Shown one piece after another: positions 45,190 to 58,700 of a stretch of 64,000 nucleotides of DNA. Numbering within the stretch: position 1 is the first letter of the stretch; every line of letters begins with the position of its first letter. The notes beneath the pieces were generated by a model. That model was not told where the DNA came from. It did no database searches and saw nothing but the letters and a program-made list of their open reading frames with translations. The DNA is taken from assembly GCA_029204225.1 (NCBI GenBank), contig CM055113.1, forward strand, positions 24,176,357 to 24,240,356. Reading direction: 5' to 3'. Source of the DNA: Diphasiastrum complanatum (lineage: Eukaryota > Streptophyta > Lycopodiopsida > Lycopodiales > Lycopodiaceae). The position numbers and the translations under genes were made by a program.

Positions 45190-45916
45190 TGTTGGAGGGT
45201 TTGTGGATATCGAGACAACCCTAATCATAGTTAATAAGTGAGAGAGATTTGGCACCCTACGTGTGTAAGTCCCAACCTGACCTGATGGTCATATAACTAA
45301 TTGATTTGTAAAAAATTTAATAAAAGGACTTTTAATGTCGTAGGGCCTAATAGTCAAGTTAGTAAAAAAAAAAGAGGTTCCATTTTGAAAATGGTTCCCT
45401 CTAATTTTCAAATTCAAATAGTTAGAGGAGTAGAAATTGGCCAATAGGATTTGAGGCCAAAGCCCTAAAATCTAATATATATAGTGGTAAATTCAAATCA
45501 TTTGTACATATTATGTTTATTTCAATACAAGGAAGTTGTCCCTCTTATAGAATGAATATGGAATGTCCTTGATCTCCATCTTTCCTCCTCTAACTCTCAT
45601 GCTTTCTTTGTATTTGTTAATTGTTGGATTTGATGCTTATTGGGATTGATCATTCTTATATTCTTGTGAGAGAGAAAGAGAGAGAGATAAAAGTAAGTTT
45701 ATATCATTGTTGTGGATCTAGTGTTAATGGATGTAGTGTTAATGCTTAGTCTTAATGGATTTTAGTGTTAGATATGAATCAACATTTGCTGGATTATGAA
45801 ATATGCTATCACTCTCATGGGAACCAATCTCCGCTTGACAACTAGTTGATCCCTTCATCTTGATGCTTATGTGCTGGGATCTAGGTTTGAAGATAGGATA
45901 GGAAATGCCCACTACA
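45190..45916 (+). repeat. LTR-like segment
   Basis: The segment starts TGTTGGAGGG and ends CCACTACA. It includes a TATATATA box near 45,475 and a pyrimidine-rich stretch. It has no target duplication (CCAAG on the left, ATTTT on the right) and no PBS, so it could be a recombined or truncated LTR. Confidence 0.4.
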
Positions 45917-48161
45917 ATTTTGGCGCCATTTGATCCTTTGGCAGCTCAGTTACAATCCACATTTGATTCTCAATCAGAGAATCAAATTTTGTGTCCATTA
46001 CAGCTTTCCACTGATCAACATCAAGCGTTGACATTGTCTTTGATACAATGCTTGGTTCCTGCACAAAATAGCAGGCTGGATCATCCATAAACCAGATGGA
46101 GGCTGTTTGGATCAGTTCAATCTTTTGGACTGAACTTTGATTATCTAATGTGATTCGATCTGTTGAGATTCTAACTCATTTTTTGAGTCACTATCGATTT
46201 TCTATTGTTCGATCCTGGAGCTGTTTTCGATATGGATCAGAATTTTCTCGAGCTTTCTCCTTGTGGTTGAAAAATTAGTCTTCCACAAAATGATGTCTCT
46301 ATTGGTGAATGCTTTCTGGGTGTCTAGATTGAAGAGCTTGTATGCCTTGTGATCTAAGGAGTAGCCAATGAAAGTCGATTTTCTGCTTGTGCCATTTAGC
46401 TTCTTTCTTAGATTTGCAGGGATCAAAGAGTAAGCAATGCATCCAAACACTCGAATATGCTTGAGTGATTGTTTCAATCTTGTCCATACCTCATAAGTTT
46501 TTTTGCCATTCAAGAATTTTGTAATGGATCAATTCTGGAGATAGGTAGCTGTAGTGATAGGTTCTGTCCAAAATTTCTTCGGAGAAGTGGCATGGGCCAA
46601 CATGCTCTTGGCACTTTCGATAAGTGTCCGATTCTTTCTTTCTGCTACACCATTGGACTAACGTGAGTAGCTCATTGTATATTGTTGATGTATTCCATTG
46701 CCTTGTAGAAATCCTTGAATTTGGTGGAGATGAACTCTCCCCCTCCATTAGTTCATAGAGCCTTGATTTTCCTCTGGTCTGATTTCTAGCAGATGCTTTG
46801 AACTGTTTAAAGAACTTGAATTCCTCAGATTTGTTCTTCAGAAAATAGGTGATAGTTCTTCGAAAAAATCATCAATGAATGTTAGAATATAGAGGGCTCT
46901 CCCTGTGGAAGCAATCTACATTGGGCCACAAATGTCACTATGTACAAGATCTAGCAAATCTCTAGAAGAATGAACTAAATCGAAAATGAATGGACTTCTA
47001 GCATGTTTGTTGATAATATAACTTTCACCAAAAAAAAATTGATTTGCTAATAGATGGAAGATCTTGCACTAGATTATGATTTGACATTTGTTGAATACTA
47101 TTGAAATTTAAATGGCCTAATTTGAAATGCCACAGCATATTAGTAGATTCAGAAGTAGAAGTGTGATAAGCTTGACTATCTGTAGACTAGCAGTGACTAA
47201 GTTTATAAAGATAGCCACATCTTCTACCGAAAGCTAAAACTCTTCTAGACTTGTCAAGAATAGGGCAACCCTCTGTATCGAATTCTACCCTATGACCAAA
47301 ATTAGTGATTCTGCTTATTGAAAGTAGATTTTTGGTCAAGTTAAGAACATGGAAAACATTGGACAACAACTTTACTTTACCTTTCTGAAATTTGATCTTG
47401 ACTGTTCCTTCTCCCTTAATAGAATGAGATGAGTTGTCTCCAAGTTGCACAACTCTAGAATGGGTGAATGATTTGTAATTTTGAAACCAATCTCGGTGGT
47501 GAGTCATATGTTGTGTTGCTCCCAAGTCCAAAAACCAGGAATCAATATCTTGTTGTTCTCCAGCTTTGGTTATGAAGGCAAATTTCATCTTCCTCTTGTT
47601 ATTGGATCAAGTGACTGGTTGATGCAGCATTTTCTTGTTGTTGGAACTGCTTCATCTTTTCATTGTTGTATTTCAAAGTTTTGCAGTCCTTGATGAGATG
47701 GCCAGTCCTCTTACAATATTTGTAGAATTGTTTCTGCATTGGCTAGAATGATGAAGTCTCCAAACTCGATCTTGAGATCGATCATGAATTCGATCCAAGT
47801 TGCATGTTACTCTTCTTGTCAAGATAGTCTGACTTTGTAGATCTCTTGGATATGAACTTCTGATTTTTCTTTGTATATAGAGCTTGAGGATTGATCCTGA
47901 GTCGGAGGAGGATGTATTTCTTCTGATCTCCTCTTGAAGAAGCATCAAAAGTACTCTTGACAGAGTGAGATTCTGCTGGGTCAAAATAGCCATGGCCCAA
48001 ATTTCATAGGCATCAGGAAGACTTGATAATAGAGTCATTACTACACCAGAATCTTTAATGACTGAGCCGGTTGCAGTCATGTTCTCCATGAGATTGCATG
48101 TCAGTGATTAGTACATTAAAAGCATGAAATCTATTTACTTAATCTACTACAGTCATCTTGC
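45917..48161 (-). pseudogene. Ty1/copia remnant K, gag to start of RT
   Basis: On the minus strand from 48,089: gag with LLSSLPDAYEIWAMAILTQQ, a damaged knuckle (YCKRTGHLIKDC near 47,690), and a protease block at 47,588-47,187 in which the catalytic triplet reads D-L-G (WFLDLGATQHMTHHRDW) instead of D-S-G. Next comes broken integrase (NGVAERKNRT region near 46,660), the integrase C-terminal region (IRVFGCIAYSLIPANLRKKL) at 46,513-46,202, and finally the RT start (MSTLDVDQWKAVMDTKFDSL) near 46,030. It has many frameshifts. The right end was cut by the insertion of element B. Confidence 0.85.
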
Positions 48162-48898
<737 letters not shown>

Positions 48899-48899
48899 G

Positions 48900-48917
48900 T
48901 GGCACCATTGTCAGGGA
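48900..48917 (+). other. Primer-binding site of element B, tRNA-Asp type
   Basis: TGGCACCATTGTCAGGGA lies one base after the LTR end. It differs from the tRNA-Asp-type site at a few positions, at the same relative place as in A. Confidence 0.7.
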
Positions 48918-50930
48918 GCGCCACACACTCGTCTTGCTGCATAGCTTCTTCTCTTTTTTCTCTCCCCTCGTCTTCTCTCTCTTCTCTTTTTTTTCACCAA
49001 AAAAAATCGGATTTTAGGGGTAGAATAGTGTGATTAGTGTTAGTTTTTGTCGTTTTTTCGTGAATTTTTGTTTTTTTGCACTATAGGGAGAGATTGTGGG
49101 GTGGGAGAATCAGTTCCAAGCACTCAATCCCTTCCAATAATCCAAAAAACCCCATAAAAATTCAAAATAGCACTCAAAATCTATTTTTGGAGGGAAAAAG
49201 AGAGGCAAAATTTCATCAGATTTTGATTTCTCAAAAACGAGCAAGAGCTAACCTTTGCATGACTGGCAGCAGCTCCAGGGTACTGTCCTTGACCTGTATA
49301 GAAGCTTGCAAAGCTTACTTCCCAATAGATTTTTAAAAAAACGGAGAAAAACCAATAAAAATTTAAAAATCTCTTGTAAAAATCAATTTTTTTTTCAAAA
49401 CTCAATGCTAACCTTCGCAGAGCTCTCTGAAGTTCCATCTCACTTAGACAAGGACACAGAGAAGTCTCTGAGAGTTAGATCTCAAAAAAAGTGCCCCTGT
49501 AAAGATACCCAAGAGCAAAAAGTGCCTAGAACCTTCTTAGATAGTAAATCTTTTAGTTTACCTAGGAAGTAACTCTCAAAGCTTGGTAAGCAGGTGGATC
49601 TGACTCAGATACAAGCACATACCAATTTGCAAAGATTAGTTCCCAGAAAATCTCAAAATTTGGCAAAAAACCCCCAAAAAATGCACTTTTTTCAAGATTT
49701 TTTGAGTTTCGTTGGGAAGTCACTCTCGCAGCTTGGTGAGCAAATGAATCTGACTCAGATACAAGTGCATACTAGTCTACAAGAGTTCTTTACCAGAAAA
49801 TCTTAAAATTTTGCAAGAAAACCCCCAAAAATGCACTTTTTTTCAAGATTTTTTGAGTTTTCTTGGGAAGTACCTCTCGCAGCTTTGTGAGCAAATGAAT
49901 CTAATGTAGATACAAGTTCATACTAGTCTTCAAGTGTTCATTCCCATAAAATCTTAAAATTTTGCAGAAAACCACCAAAAAATGCACTTTTTTAAAGATT
50001 TTTTGAGTTTCCTTGGGAAGTAACTCTCGCAGCTAGGTGATCAAATGAATCTGACTCAGATACAAGTGCATACTAGTCTGCGAGGGTTCATTCTTAGAAA
50101 ATCTTAAAATTTTGCAAGAAAACCCCCAAAAAAATCACTTTTTTAAATATTTTTTGAGTTTCCTTAAAAGTAACTCTTGTAGCTTGGTGAGCAGGTGAAT
50201 TTGACTTAGATACAAGTGCATAACAGTTTGCGAGGGTTTTTTCCTAGAAAACCTTAAAATTCTGCAAAAAAAACCCCAGAAAAATGCAATTTTGCCATGA
50301 TTTTTTGAGATCTTCTTGGAAGTAACCTTCTCAAAGAGGTTTATAGATAGATCTAACATAGATCTGGCTACTGTGAAATTTTTGCAAAGATCCAATGGTT
50401 ACATTTAGGAATATCTAAGAAAAAGTGCCAAAAAGTTCCTAAAAACTGAATTTTTTCAAGATCCTGACAAATCTGTCCATCAAGAACTCTTGCAGAACTC
50501 ACATTATTTAGAAATGGTCTAGATACAGATTCACTCAGATTTGAAGAAATCTCAAAAAAAAAAAAAAACCACAAAAAAACAAGAAAAAGAGCTTAAATCA
50601 CACTATTAGCCAACTGAAACTGACCAGATCTTGTCAAATCTAGGTTGCAGTGACATTATCCATCAAGATCCAACATCCCTGGACTGAATCAAGTGAATGA
50701 ACCTCGGATCAAACCGATCGATTCCCTCCAAATCAACCACTATCCATCCATCATTCTTCTGTCCCATCTCTATTCCATCTTCTATCTCCATCTCTATTAG
50801 ATAAATCCATTTCTATCTATTTTTATCCATATTGATCCACCATTTACCAATTCTCTTCGCTTTTTTTTTCTTCTCCATCTCCCACAAAAAACAAAAAAAA
50901 AAGGTTGGAACACCATAGTCATTGAGCTAT
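48918..50930 (+). repeat. Leader of element B with ~150-bp tandem array
   Basis: Units start near 49,410, 49,561, 49,710, 49,861, 50,011, 50,161 and 50,312, with periods of 149-151 bases. They are the same unit as in A but in a longer array. The small open frames inside are repeats of the unit. Confidence 0.85.
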
Positions 50931-51329
50931 GGAGACCACCCTTGTAAGATTATTGAAATTAAAAAAGTTCCCTGATGAAACAATCTGAGACTACACCTAT
51001 CGGATCTATCATCTAGTGAAGGATTGTGATCCCATGATTTCCCAAGAGATCACCATGGCAAAATACTATGTCGGACTGCCCAAAAGGATCAGATCTAGTA
51101 TGGAAGAGTTAGCATCCTAAGCGTCGCTTGCACAACTTTGTAAGGATGCTGCCTTTATGGAAATCTCACTCAAGAAGAAGGATTTTCCCTATCCAGATGG
51201 TAAATTAGAGGAACAAAGGTCAACAACGAGCGATGATCCAACAAGAATGGAACCCCACACAAGGCAACAATGTGCAGCAAGGCCAAGCATATCAAGTGCA
51301 ACGAAGACCAAGAATCTTGGACTTCCAGA
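50931..51329 (+). pseudogene. Gag-like remnant of element B
   Basis: It matches the start of the A gag region (ATGGAGACC..., YRIYHLVKDCD, MAKYYVGLPKRIRSSM) with early stops. It is cut near 51,329. Confidence 0.75.
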
Positions 51330-52675
51330 CGGAAGCATCGACAGAAGAAAAGCCCCACTTGTTGCCAAAGGATTTTCTCAGGTGTACAACATCGATTACA
51401 CTGAGACTTTCAGTCCAGTAGTCAAGCATTTTTCTATTCGACTTTTATTATTGTTTGCTGCTACAGTAGATTTGGAAATACATCAAATGGATGTACAAAT
51501 AGCATATCTCAATGGAGTTATCGAAGAAGACATTTACATGGTGCAACCCGAAGGTTATATTATTGAGGGTAAATACAATCATGTGTGTAAACTCCATAAG
51601 GCACTTTATGGCCTGAAGCAAATCTACTTGAGCATGGTTTCAAAGAGTCAATACTTTCTTATTGATCACGGCTACACACCTAGCTCTTCATATTCAAATG
51701 TTTACTTCAAGACAATGCAACAATCTTTTATCATTATCACTTTGTATGTGGATGACACACTACTTTTTAGCAACAGTACCGATCTGATAAAAGAGGCCAA
51801 GACAATGCTATCTTCTGAATTTGACATGACCAATCTAGGTGAAGCTCATTTTATGCCTTGGTATTCAAATCCACAGAGACAAAAAATAGAAGTTGATATA
51901 CATTACTCAATAGAGGTACATCTACAATATGTTCATCAGATATAATTTGGTTGATTAGATCTCTCACCAATGGAACCAGGTCTCAAATTGTCAAAGGACC
52001 AGTGTCCTCAAACAATTCAAGAGAAGGAGTAGATGCGTGAGTATCCTTACCATTCAATAATAGGATCTCTTATGTACGCAATGATCTGTACCAGGCCAGA
52101 CATAGCTTTTGCAGGTAGGTCTCTAAGTCAGTATATGACCAACCTTGGTGTGACACATTGGAAGGCTCTTATCAGAGTCATGAGATATCTTTGAGCTACT
52201 ATGGACTTTTGCATTTGTTATGGAACAGTCGACAACGACAAACTCAATTTACTCATTGGTTTTACAGATGCAAGTTGGGTAGGAGATGTAGACACTCATA
52301 AATCCACTTTCGAATTTACATTCTTCCTCAACAATGGTCCAATTTCCTGGAACAGTTGCAAGCAATCTTCGATAGCTCTGTCTTCTATAGAATCAGAGTA
52401 TATCGTAGCCTCTCAAGCTATAAATGAAGCAATTTGGTTGAAAAACTTACTTTCAGATATCAGTCTGAATCAATATGCTTCGACATCATTATTTTGTGAT
52501 AATCAAAGTGCCATTGCTTGTTAGCCAACCCTAGATTTCATTCTAGAGTATTGTCGAACACAAAATATGACAGCGTATATTTTTACTAAAGCATTAAGCT
52601 TGGAAGCACACATAAAGTTCTATGCGGAACTAAGTTTGAAGGTCAAGGCATTCATGGATTCAGATTAAGGAGGAG
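51330..52675 (+). pseudogene. Ty1/copia remnant L (RT and RNase H)
   Basis: The RT frame to 51,945 has KAPLVAKGFSQVYNIDYTE, HQMDVQIAYLNGVIEEDIYM and LYVDDTLLFSNS (the YVDD active site is kept). After breaks, RNase H at 52,201-52,524 has TDASWVGDVDTHKSTFEF and SIESEYIVASQAINEAIWL with FCDNQSAIAC. Then IFTKALSLEAHIKFYAEL near 52,590. Its 5' half is absent and is joined to gag of element B. Confidence 0.88.
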
Positions 52676-53661
52676 TGTTAGATTATTCTCCTTCCCACTA
52701 ATCGACTAATCAGTTTTTAAACTTCATCCAACTATTTATCTAGTTCTGCAGATTTTCTCGTGTCTTTGTACAGTTTGTAGAATTACAAGTGTTTTTACAT
52801 AGTCTATAGAAATACACGGAGTTTGACAATAGTGTCATCTTTTTTGCATTTTTCGCCTATCAGGAATTTAAGTAAAAGTACAGTGTCACATTTTTTGCAT
52901 TTTCAAAGTGCTCTAAAAATTAAGAAAATGACCTTACTGAAAACCTTTGCATTTTTCGCCCTTTGGGATTTTCTCTCACTTCGGCATTGTCGCTTTTCCC
53001 TAATGGCAGTTTACGTTCATTTTTGTAGAGTGAGTTTCACTCATTTATGTAGACAAACTGTTTATGGCAATTGACGCCGCTTATCAACAATTAATTCATG
53101 AGAAGGAACTGGATGAATGCTAGCGAACTCCAGCCAACTGGCAATCACATTTGACGACCTAATTACTTAGTATAAATCAACTGTTCATACATCTCATTAT
53201 CATGTCGTGAATTGTGAAGGAGTTGAGTATTATTACACGACGTTTCCTGCACTCTTATCAAGCAGATCGTTCACGACCATAAAGTATTGTAGTTAGCTCT
53301 CTATCAAGCTTTCAAGCTTGAACTCTCTTGAGCATTCTAGCTCAATCTCTGAGTTTATTTTTTTAGAGTTTCTATTGTGCTACTACTTATTAGCAGAGTT
53401 GCTTATTTCAAACTTATTTTTAGTTACTCAGAGATATCTTAGAGTGCACGGTTTTGATCCACTATAAATTGCGCTCATTTGCATTTGATTTGTTTTCTTA
53501 CTGAATCAACAAACTTCTTATGCGTTCAATATGTGTCAGAATGTATGCATCTCTGTAATGTTTTGTAACTGATAGAAATTGTTTGAGAACTCAATGCTTT
53601 ATGTTTGGCTACGTAATCACTTAGTTTCTAGCGATTTCAAGGTTAGTTACTAAAGATTGAA
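52676..53661 (+). repeat. Candidate 3' LTR of copia L
   Basis: The purine run AAGGAGGAG is directly followed by TGTTAGATTATTCTCC, the expected polypurine tract and LTR start. A possible end is TTGAACA near 53,661, but there is no partner copy to prove it. Confidence 0.5.
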
Positions 53662-53736
53662 CATGATTTCCATCACTATTGTTTTGTTCAATATTGATAG
53701 GCATAGTAATGCACTTGAAGTAGGAAAGTTTTTGTT

Positions 53737-54180
53737 TTACTTTCCAAACCTATTTCTGACATCTCTCTCTGTGACTTCCTCATTATTTGTTTTGGCTTGT
53801 CTAAGGGCATTGTGTAGCCAATCTAGTGTCATGTCCTTGGCGAGAAGATGAAGCTCGTGCACATATGGTTGTCTTATATGCCCTCTCTTAAATATAGCTC
53901 ATGAGCAACTATTCTATGAGCTTTGGCTTCTTCATTTTTCAAAATTCACTATTGGGATTAGAGGAGTTCTAAATCCAAAAAATGATCCCTACACAAATTC
54001 TTATAAGGTGCTTTTGAAGCTCAAAACTCCCCTAACGAATGCAAAACTTATTCACGTTTTTTTCTAAATGCCTCACTCATTCTCTTTACCACTCCATTTC
54101 CATGAAGAACTTTTCCAGCAAGGCGCGAATCATCTTTATTATCCATGTAGGATCGAAGATCTTACGTAGTATAGCCCTCA
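53737..54180 (-). pseudogene. Possible second CACTA transposase C-terminal scrap
   Basis: On the minus strand, text near 54,150-54,060 (YMDNKDDSRLAGKVLHGNG) and 53,850-53,737 (LHLLAKDMTLDWLHNALRQ, ending NRFGK and TAA) resembles in shape the C-terminal part of the CACTA protein at 23,500-23,600 (LPKQCTIEWMHDALQKATKE). Frames are broken. The similarity is weak. Confidence 0.35.
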
Positions 54181-54268
54181 CGCCTATCAACAAGGGTTAG
54201 ATCATTGGATAGGTACCTAACTATGCATAAATGCTACTTTTAGTTAGTTTCCTACTTCCTCCCTTAAG

Positions 54269-54273
54269 TCTAC
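54269..54273. repeat. Target site duplication TCTAC, left copy (element E)
   Basis: TCTAC recurs at 60,190-60,194 immediately after the right LTR. Confidence 0.9.
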
Positions 54274-54521
54274 AGTTAAAATAGCAATGATCGACTTATA
54301 CAGTGCTTTCTTATTTCGACGGCACCACGTGTGCTTAGTTCTAGAGTTATCGGGCCATCTTTCTTTTACGAGCCCTTTGAGTGCTTTTAAGCAACTTATC
54401 TTTGTATTTACTTATCAGTTGAATATACAGTTTGAGGAGAGCAATTATGTGGTCTTGTTGCACTTGATGTTGTGTTGTGGTGATTGATCCGGTCGGGTGT
54501 CTAAATTGTGTTTTCTTAACT
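54274..54521 (+). repeat. 5' LTR of copia E
   Basis: The LTR is 248 bp, AGTTAAAATAGC...TTTTCTTAACT. The right end is fixed by the abutting PBS. Confidence 0.92.
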
Positions 54522-54533
54522 TGGTATCAGAGC
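54522..54533 (+). other. Primer-binding site of copia E, tRNA-iMet
   Basis: TGGTATCAGAGC starts at the base after the LTR. Confidence 0.95.
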
Positions 54534-55791
54534 GCTTGGTGGCTTGAATCACCGGACAAGAACAGAGAGCTGCGAATTCACGATGGTTTGTTGGCTAGGA
54601 AGCACAAAATCGAGTCTGTGGAGATTCGTGGAATGGCTAAAAACTATAAAAAGGACTCAGAGATGGTGAATTGTCGGTTGAATCAGAAAGCAAGCAAAGA
54701 TTGAAGCTGAAAATTCTTCTGGAGGGTTGCTTGGCGTTTGTGATTGGTTTGAATCCAATCGAACACCGTTTGAAGAGCGGTTTGGAGCAGAAGATGGCCT
54801 GCTATAGGGCGACCTCAGCTAGATAGGAGCTACAAGTGAAAGCTCAAGGAAAGCCTTAGTAAAGCCCAATATATCCTTCTCTTCAAAGTTGCTAGGGTTT
54901 CAAAGTGCAAAATTTGGGATATCTCCTTGTAGGAGGCCTTTTTCAGAGCTGTAAGTTGCTGAGAATGGGCGCCCTGGTAGTGCAACTCAACAGTAAGGAG
55001 GTCATGACTGGCCGTGGAGAAAGAAAGCTACCAGATCGATCCACAGGGAGCAGCCATAGCATGTGAAGAGAGAGGAAAATCTATCGCAAAGAGAGAGAAG
55101 AGGAGGAGAGGTCACGGGACCTCTCGTGCGCCCAGTTCAGCTAGTCGGTTAGCGGCCCAAAGTGCCTGGTGCTTTGAAGGCCCTTGATCAATGCACAAAA
55201 GCATGGAAAGCCATCCGATCTTGAATCACACAGATCGACGATGGTTATTACATGACAGGTGGGTCGTTGGATCTAAAGGATCCGTTGGATTGATGTGCAA
55301 AAGCCTGAAGGGGTCTAAAGTGCAAAGTGCATTGCAACTTCGTTAAAAATCTTCAAACTGAAAACAATTGTTGGGTCCCAAGGTTTTGATGGGTGAAGTT
55401 TCTTCACACTAAAGAAATAGTTCAAAAACCCAAATTGCCCTTATTTTCATCTCCTTTAGCCTATTTTGGCCAAACGAAAGGCTATAGCCTCCAAATGAAG
55501 GGCACCATGACTGTACCTGCAAGTACGGTACACCAAAATAGAGTGATTGTCATGGAGAAAGTGTTTGAAGCATGCCAGAAGTGATTTCACCATTCCACTG
55601 GGCAGGAAGCTGGGAGTTGGTGACGAGAAGCATTTCGAAAAACGACACCAGTTTGGCTTTCAATTTGGCGAAAGGGCGGTGGGTGGCCTAGTAAGCCAAA
55701 AATTGCAGGTCATTATTATTGATTTTTGACATCACGGTTGGCTCCAGCATACACTTTATAGCCTACAGGTGAAGTTTCAAGCAGTTTAGAG
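54534..55791 (+). other. Long leader of copia E
   Basis: About 1.26 kb between the PBS and the gag ATG has no convincing gene. This is longer than usual for copia leaders. Confidence 0.75.
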
Positions 55792-58700
55792 ATGGCAAAC
55801 ATCAATGAGGCAATTTTGGACGATGCAAGCAAACTTGATGGGGCTTCTAACTACAACATCTGGAAATTCAAAATGAAGAGCATTTTGATGGAGAAAGAGT
55901 TGTGGGAGATCGTGGCGGGTATTGAAGTCCGGCCAAATACCACTCCAGGTGACATAAGGGCCTTTTATAGAAAAACACAGAGAGCATTGTGATTGATCAA
56001 TCTTTCAGTGAAAGACCATGTGATCACTCATATAAGTGATGCCACGACGGCTAGGGGAGCTTGGGAAGCTCTTAAAATGCAATTTCAAACTTGCAATCTA
56101 GCTCGAGCCATGTTATTGAAGTCGAGATTGAACGCAGTAAGATGGAAGAAAGTGAATCAGTGGGATCTTTCTTCAACAGGATAAAGGAGCTAAGAGATCA
56201 ACTTGTGACGATTGGAGAACCAATCAGGGATATTGAATTGGTACATACCACAATGAGCGGTGTCTCGGAAGGGCTACAAATGTTTGTGAGTGGCATTGGT
56301 TTGAGAGAGAGGTTGCCTACTTTTGAAGACTTCCACGGAATCATGTTGCAAGAAGAGTAGCGTCGCGAAGTGGTGAAGTCAAGGCAAACCCCACAGGAGT
56401 ATCAAGCCTTGCTTGCTAAAGGCAAGCAGAAAGGACGGAAAAGGATTCTAAGAAATCCAAGGATGATGATGACGAGGGAGAGTCGCCACCAAAAGAAAAG
56501 AAGAAGAAGAAAGGGAAATGTTACTATTGCCACAAACCGGGTCATTGGGCACGCGAGTGTTATAAGAAGAAAGCAGACATAAAGGCGGGAAAAGTTACTC
56601 AACAAGGAAACATTGCCGAAGATGATGGAGAAGATGACGAGAAAGTGTCTTCTCATCAACATTGGCATCCCAAGTTGATAATGGTGCCAGATGGTTCATA
56701 TATTTAGGCGCCATAAGGCATATGACCAGGAAACGTGATTGGTTTGAAAAATTCTCACCAATCCATGATGGGGATAAGGTCACTCAAGAGGAATGCCAGA
56801 TACAGGGTGTGGGCAATGTACCTATGCAGTTTCCTGATGGAAAAATCAAAAACATCCCTAATATACTTTATGTTCCTAGACTCAAAAAGAGTTTGCTTTC
56901 AATTGGTGTAATGGCAAATCAACATCTTAAAGTTGAATTTGTCAAGGATGGATGCCTTATAAAGGATATGAACCACAACCATAAAGTGGTGACGAAGGGT
57001 TATAGAGATAGTAACTATGGCCTTTATAAATTGGATGTTGCAAAACCAGGTGAATATGGTTTGGCTATCTCAATAGCATCTCAATCCGAGCTGTGGCACA
57101 GAAGACTTGGTCATTTGAACTATGGGAGATTGAGATTGATGGCAAAGCTGAAGATGATAATAGGGTTACCGGCATTGCAGGATGATCATCATGCAATATG
57201 TGAAGGATGCATCATGGGAAAGCATCACAGGGAGACATTCAAGAAAGGTGGAGTTGCAAGAGCTAAGAAACCGCTGGAACTCATTCACAGCGACCTATGC
57301 GGCCCAATGAAGACCATGTCGTTGGAGAAAGCATATTATTTTATGACTTTCATAGATGATTACTCTAGGAGGACATGGATTTATTTCTTGAAGAAGAAAT
57401 CTGACGCTTTTGCTCGCTTCAAGGAGTTCAAGACTTTGGTAGAGAACCAACTGGATGCACGCATCAAAGTGCTAAAATCTAATAGAAGGGACGAATACAA
57501 ATCTGATGATTTTGAAGACTTTTGCAAAGAACACGACATCAAAAGACAATTCACACAATCACACACGCCGCATAGTAATGGTGTAGCTAAAAGGAAAAAC
57601 AAGACTATTATGGAGAGTGCACACTCCATGATGAAGCAAATGGGCTTGACCGATTCACTTTGGTCGGAAGCGTGCAGTGCGGCAACGTTCTTGCAAAACA
57701 AGAGCCCTACAGTTGCAGTTCCAAATGTGACTCCCGAAGAAGCATTTACTGGAATAAAGCCAAAAATCGACAAGTTTCGTGTCATTGGATGTAAGGCCTA
57801 TGTACATGTGCCAAAGGAGGAGCGAAAGAAACTTGATGCCACATCAATCAAGTGTATCTTTGTCGGTTATGATGAAAGGACAAAAGCTTATAGGTGTTTT
57901 GATCCTGTAATGAATAAGATTCACATTAGCAAAGACGTGATCTTTGATTAAAAGCATAGGTATGAAGATGAAGACCATGCAAGTGGTGAAAGCATCAAAA
58001 GACTTCCCACAATTCTGGAGGAAGAAGATGAAGAAGATGCTCCACAAGATGATGCACGTGAAGATGAGAATCGAGAGGGCAAGTATGAAAGGACACCACC
58101 TATTCAAGAGCCTAGGGGGAGGTACTTGCCAATAGGAGCAATAAAGGAGAAACCGGTTGGAAGTAAGAGACATTACTTAGACATCCTTGGGATACATACT
58201 CTCCACGTAGTGTAGCACCGGAATCTAAGATACCAAAATGGTATGAAAAGATCATGAAGGACGCAAAGCTAAATCAAACAGGATCTAGCACACAAGGTGA
58301 AGTGAGAAGATCAACGCGGGAAAGGAAGTCTCCCAATCATTATCATGTGAACTATGCCCTAATGACTGACATTTTGAAGTGTCGAGAGCCATCCACAGGC
58401 ATGATACATGGGAGTGGGTTGATCTACCACTTGGAAAGAAACCCATTGATAACAAATGGGTGTTTAGAACAAAGTTTCATGTGGATGGCACAATAGCACA
58501 GTATAAGGCACGCCTAGTAGTGAAGGCTTATGAGCAAAGCAAAGGAATTGACTATGAAGAGACATTTGCTCCAGTGGCTAAGTGGACTACGCTACGTCTT
58601 ATCATTGCCTTAGCATCTCATTTTGGGTGGAAGATCCATCAAATGGATGTGAAGTCTGCATTTTTGAATGGTGACTTAGAGGAAGAAGTTTACATGGTCC

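Noticed and set aside
45917-45930. TGGCGCC as a tRNA-Asp primer-binding site after the LTR-like segment
   Set aside because: Only seven bases match, and the region reads as copia RT coding on the minus strand.
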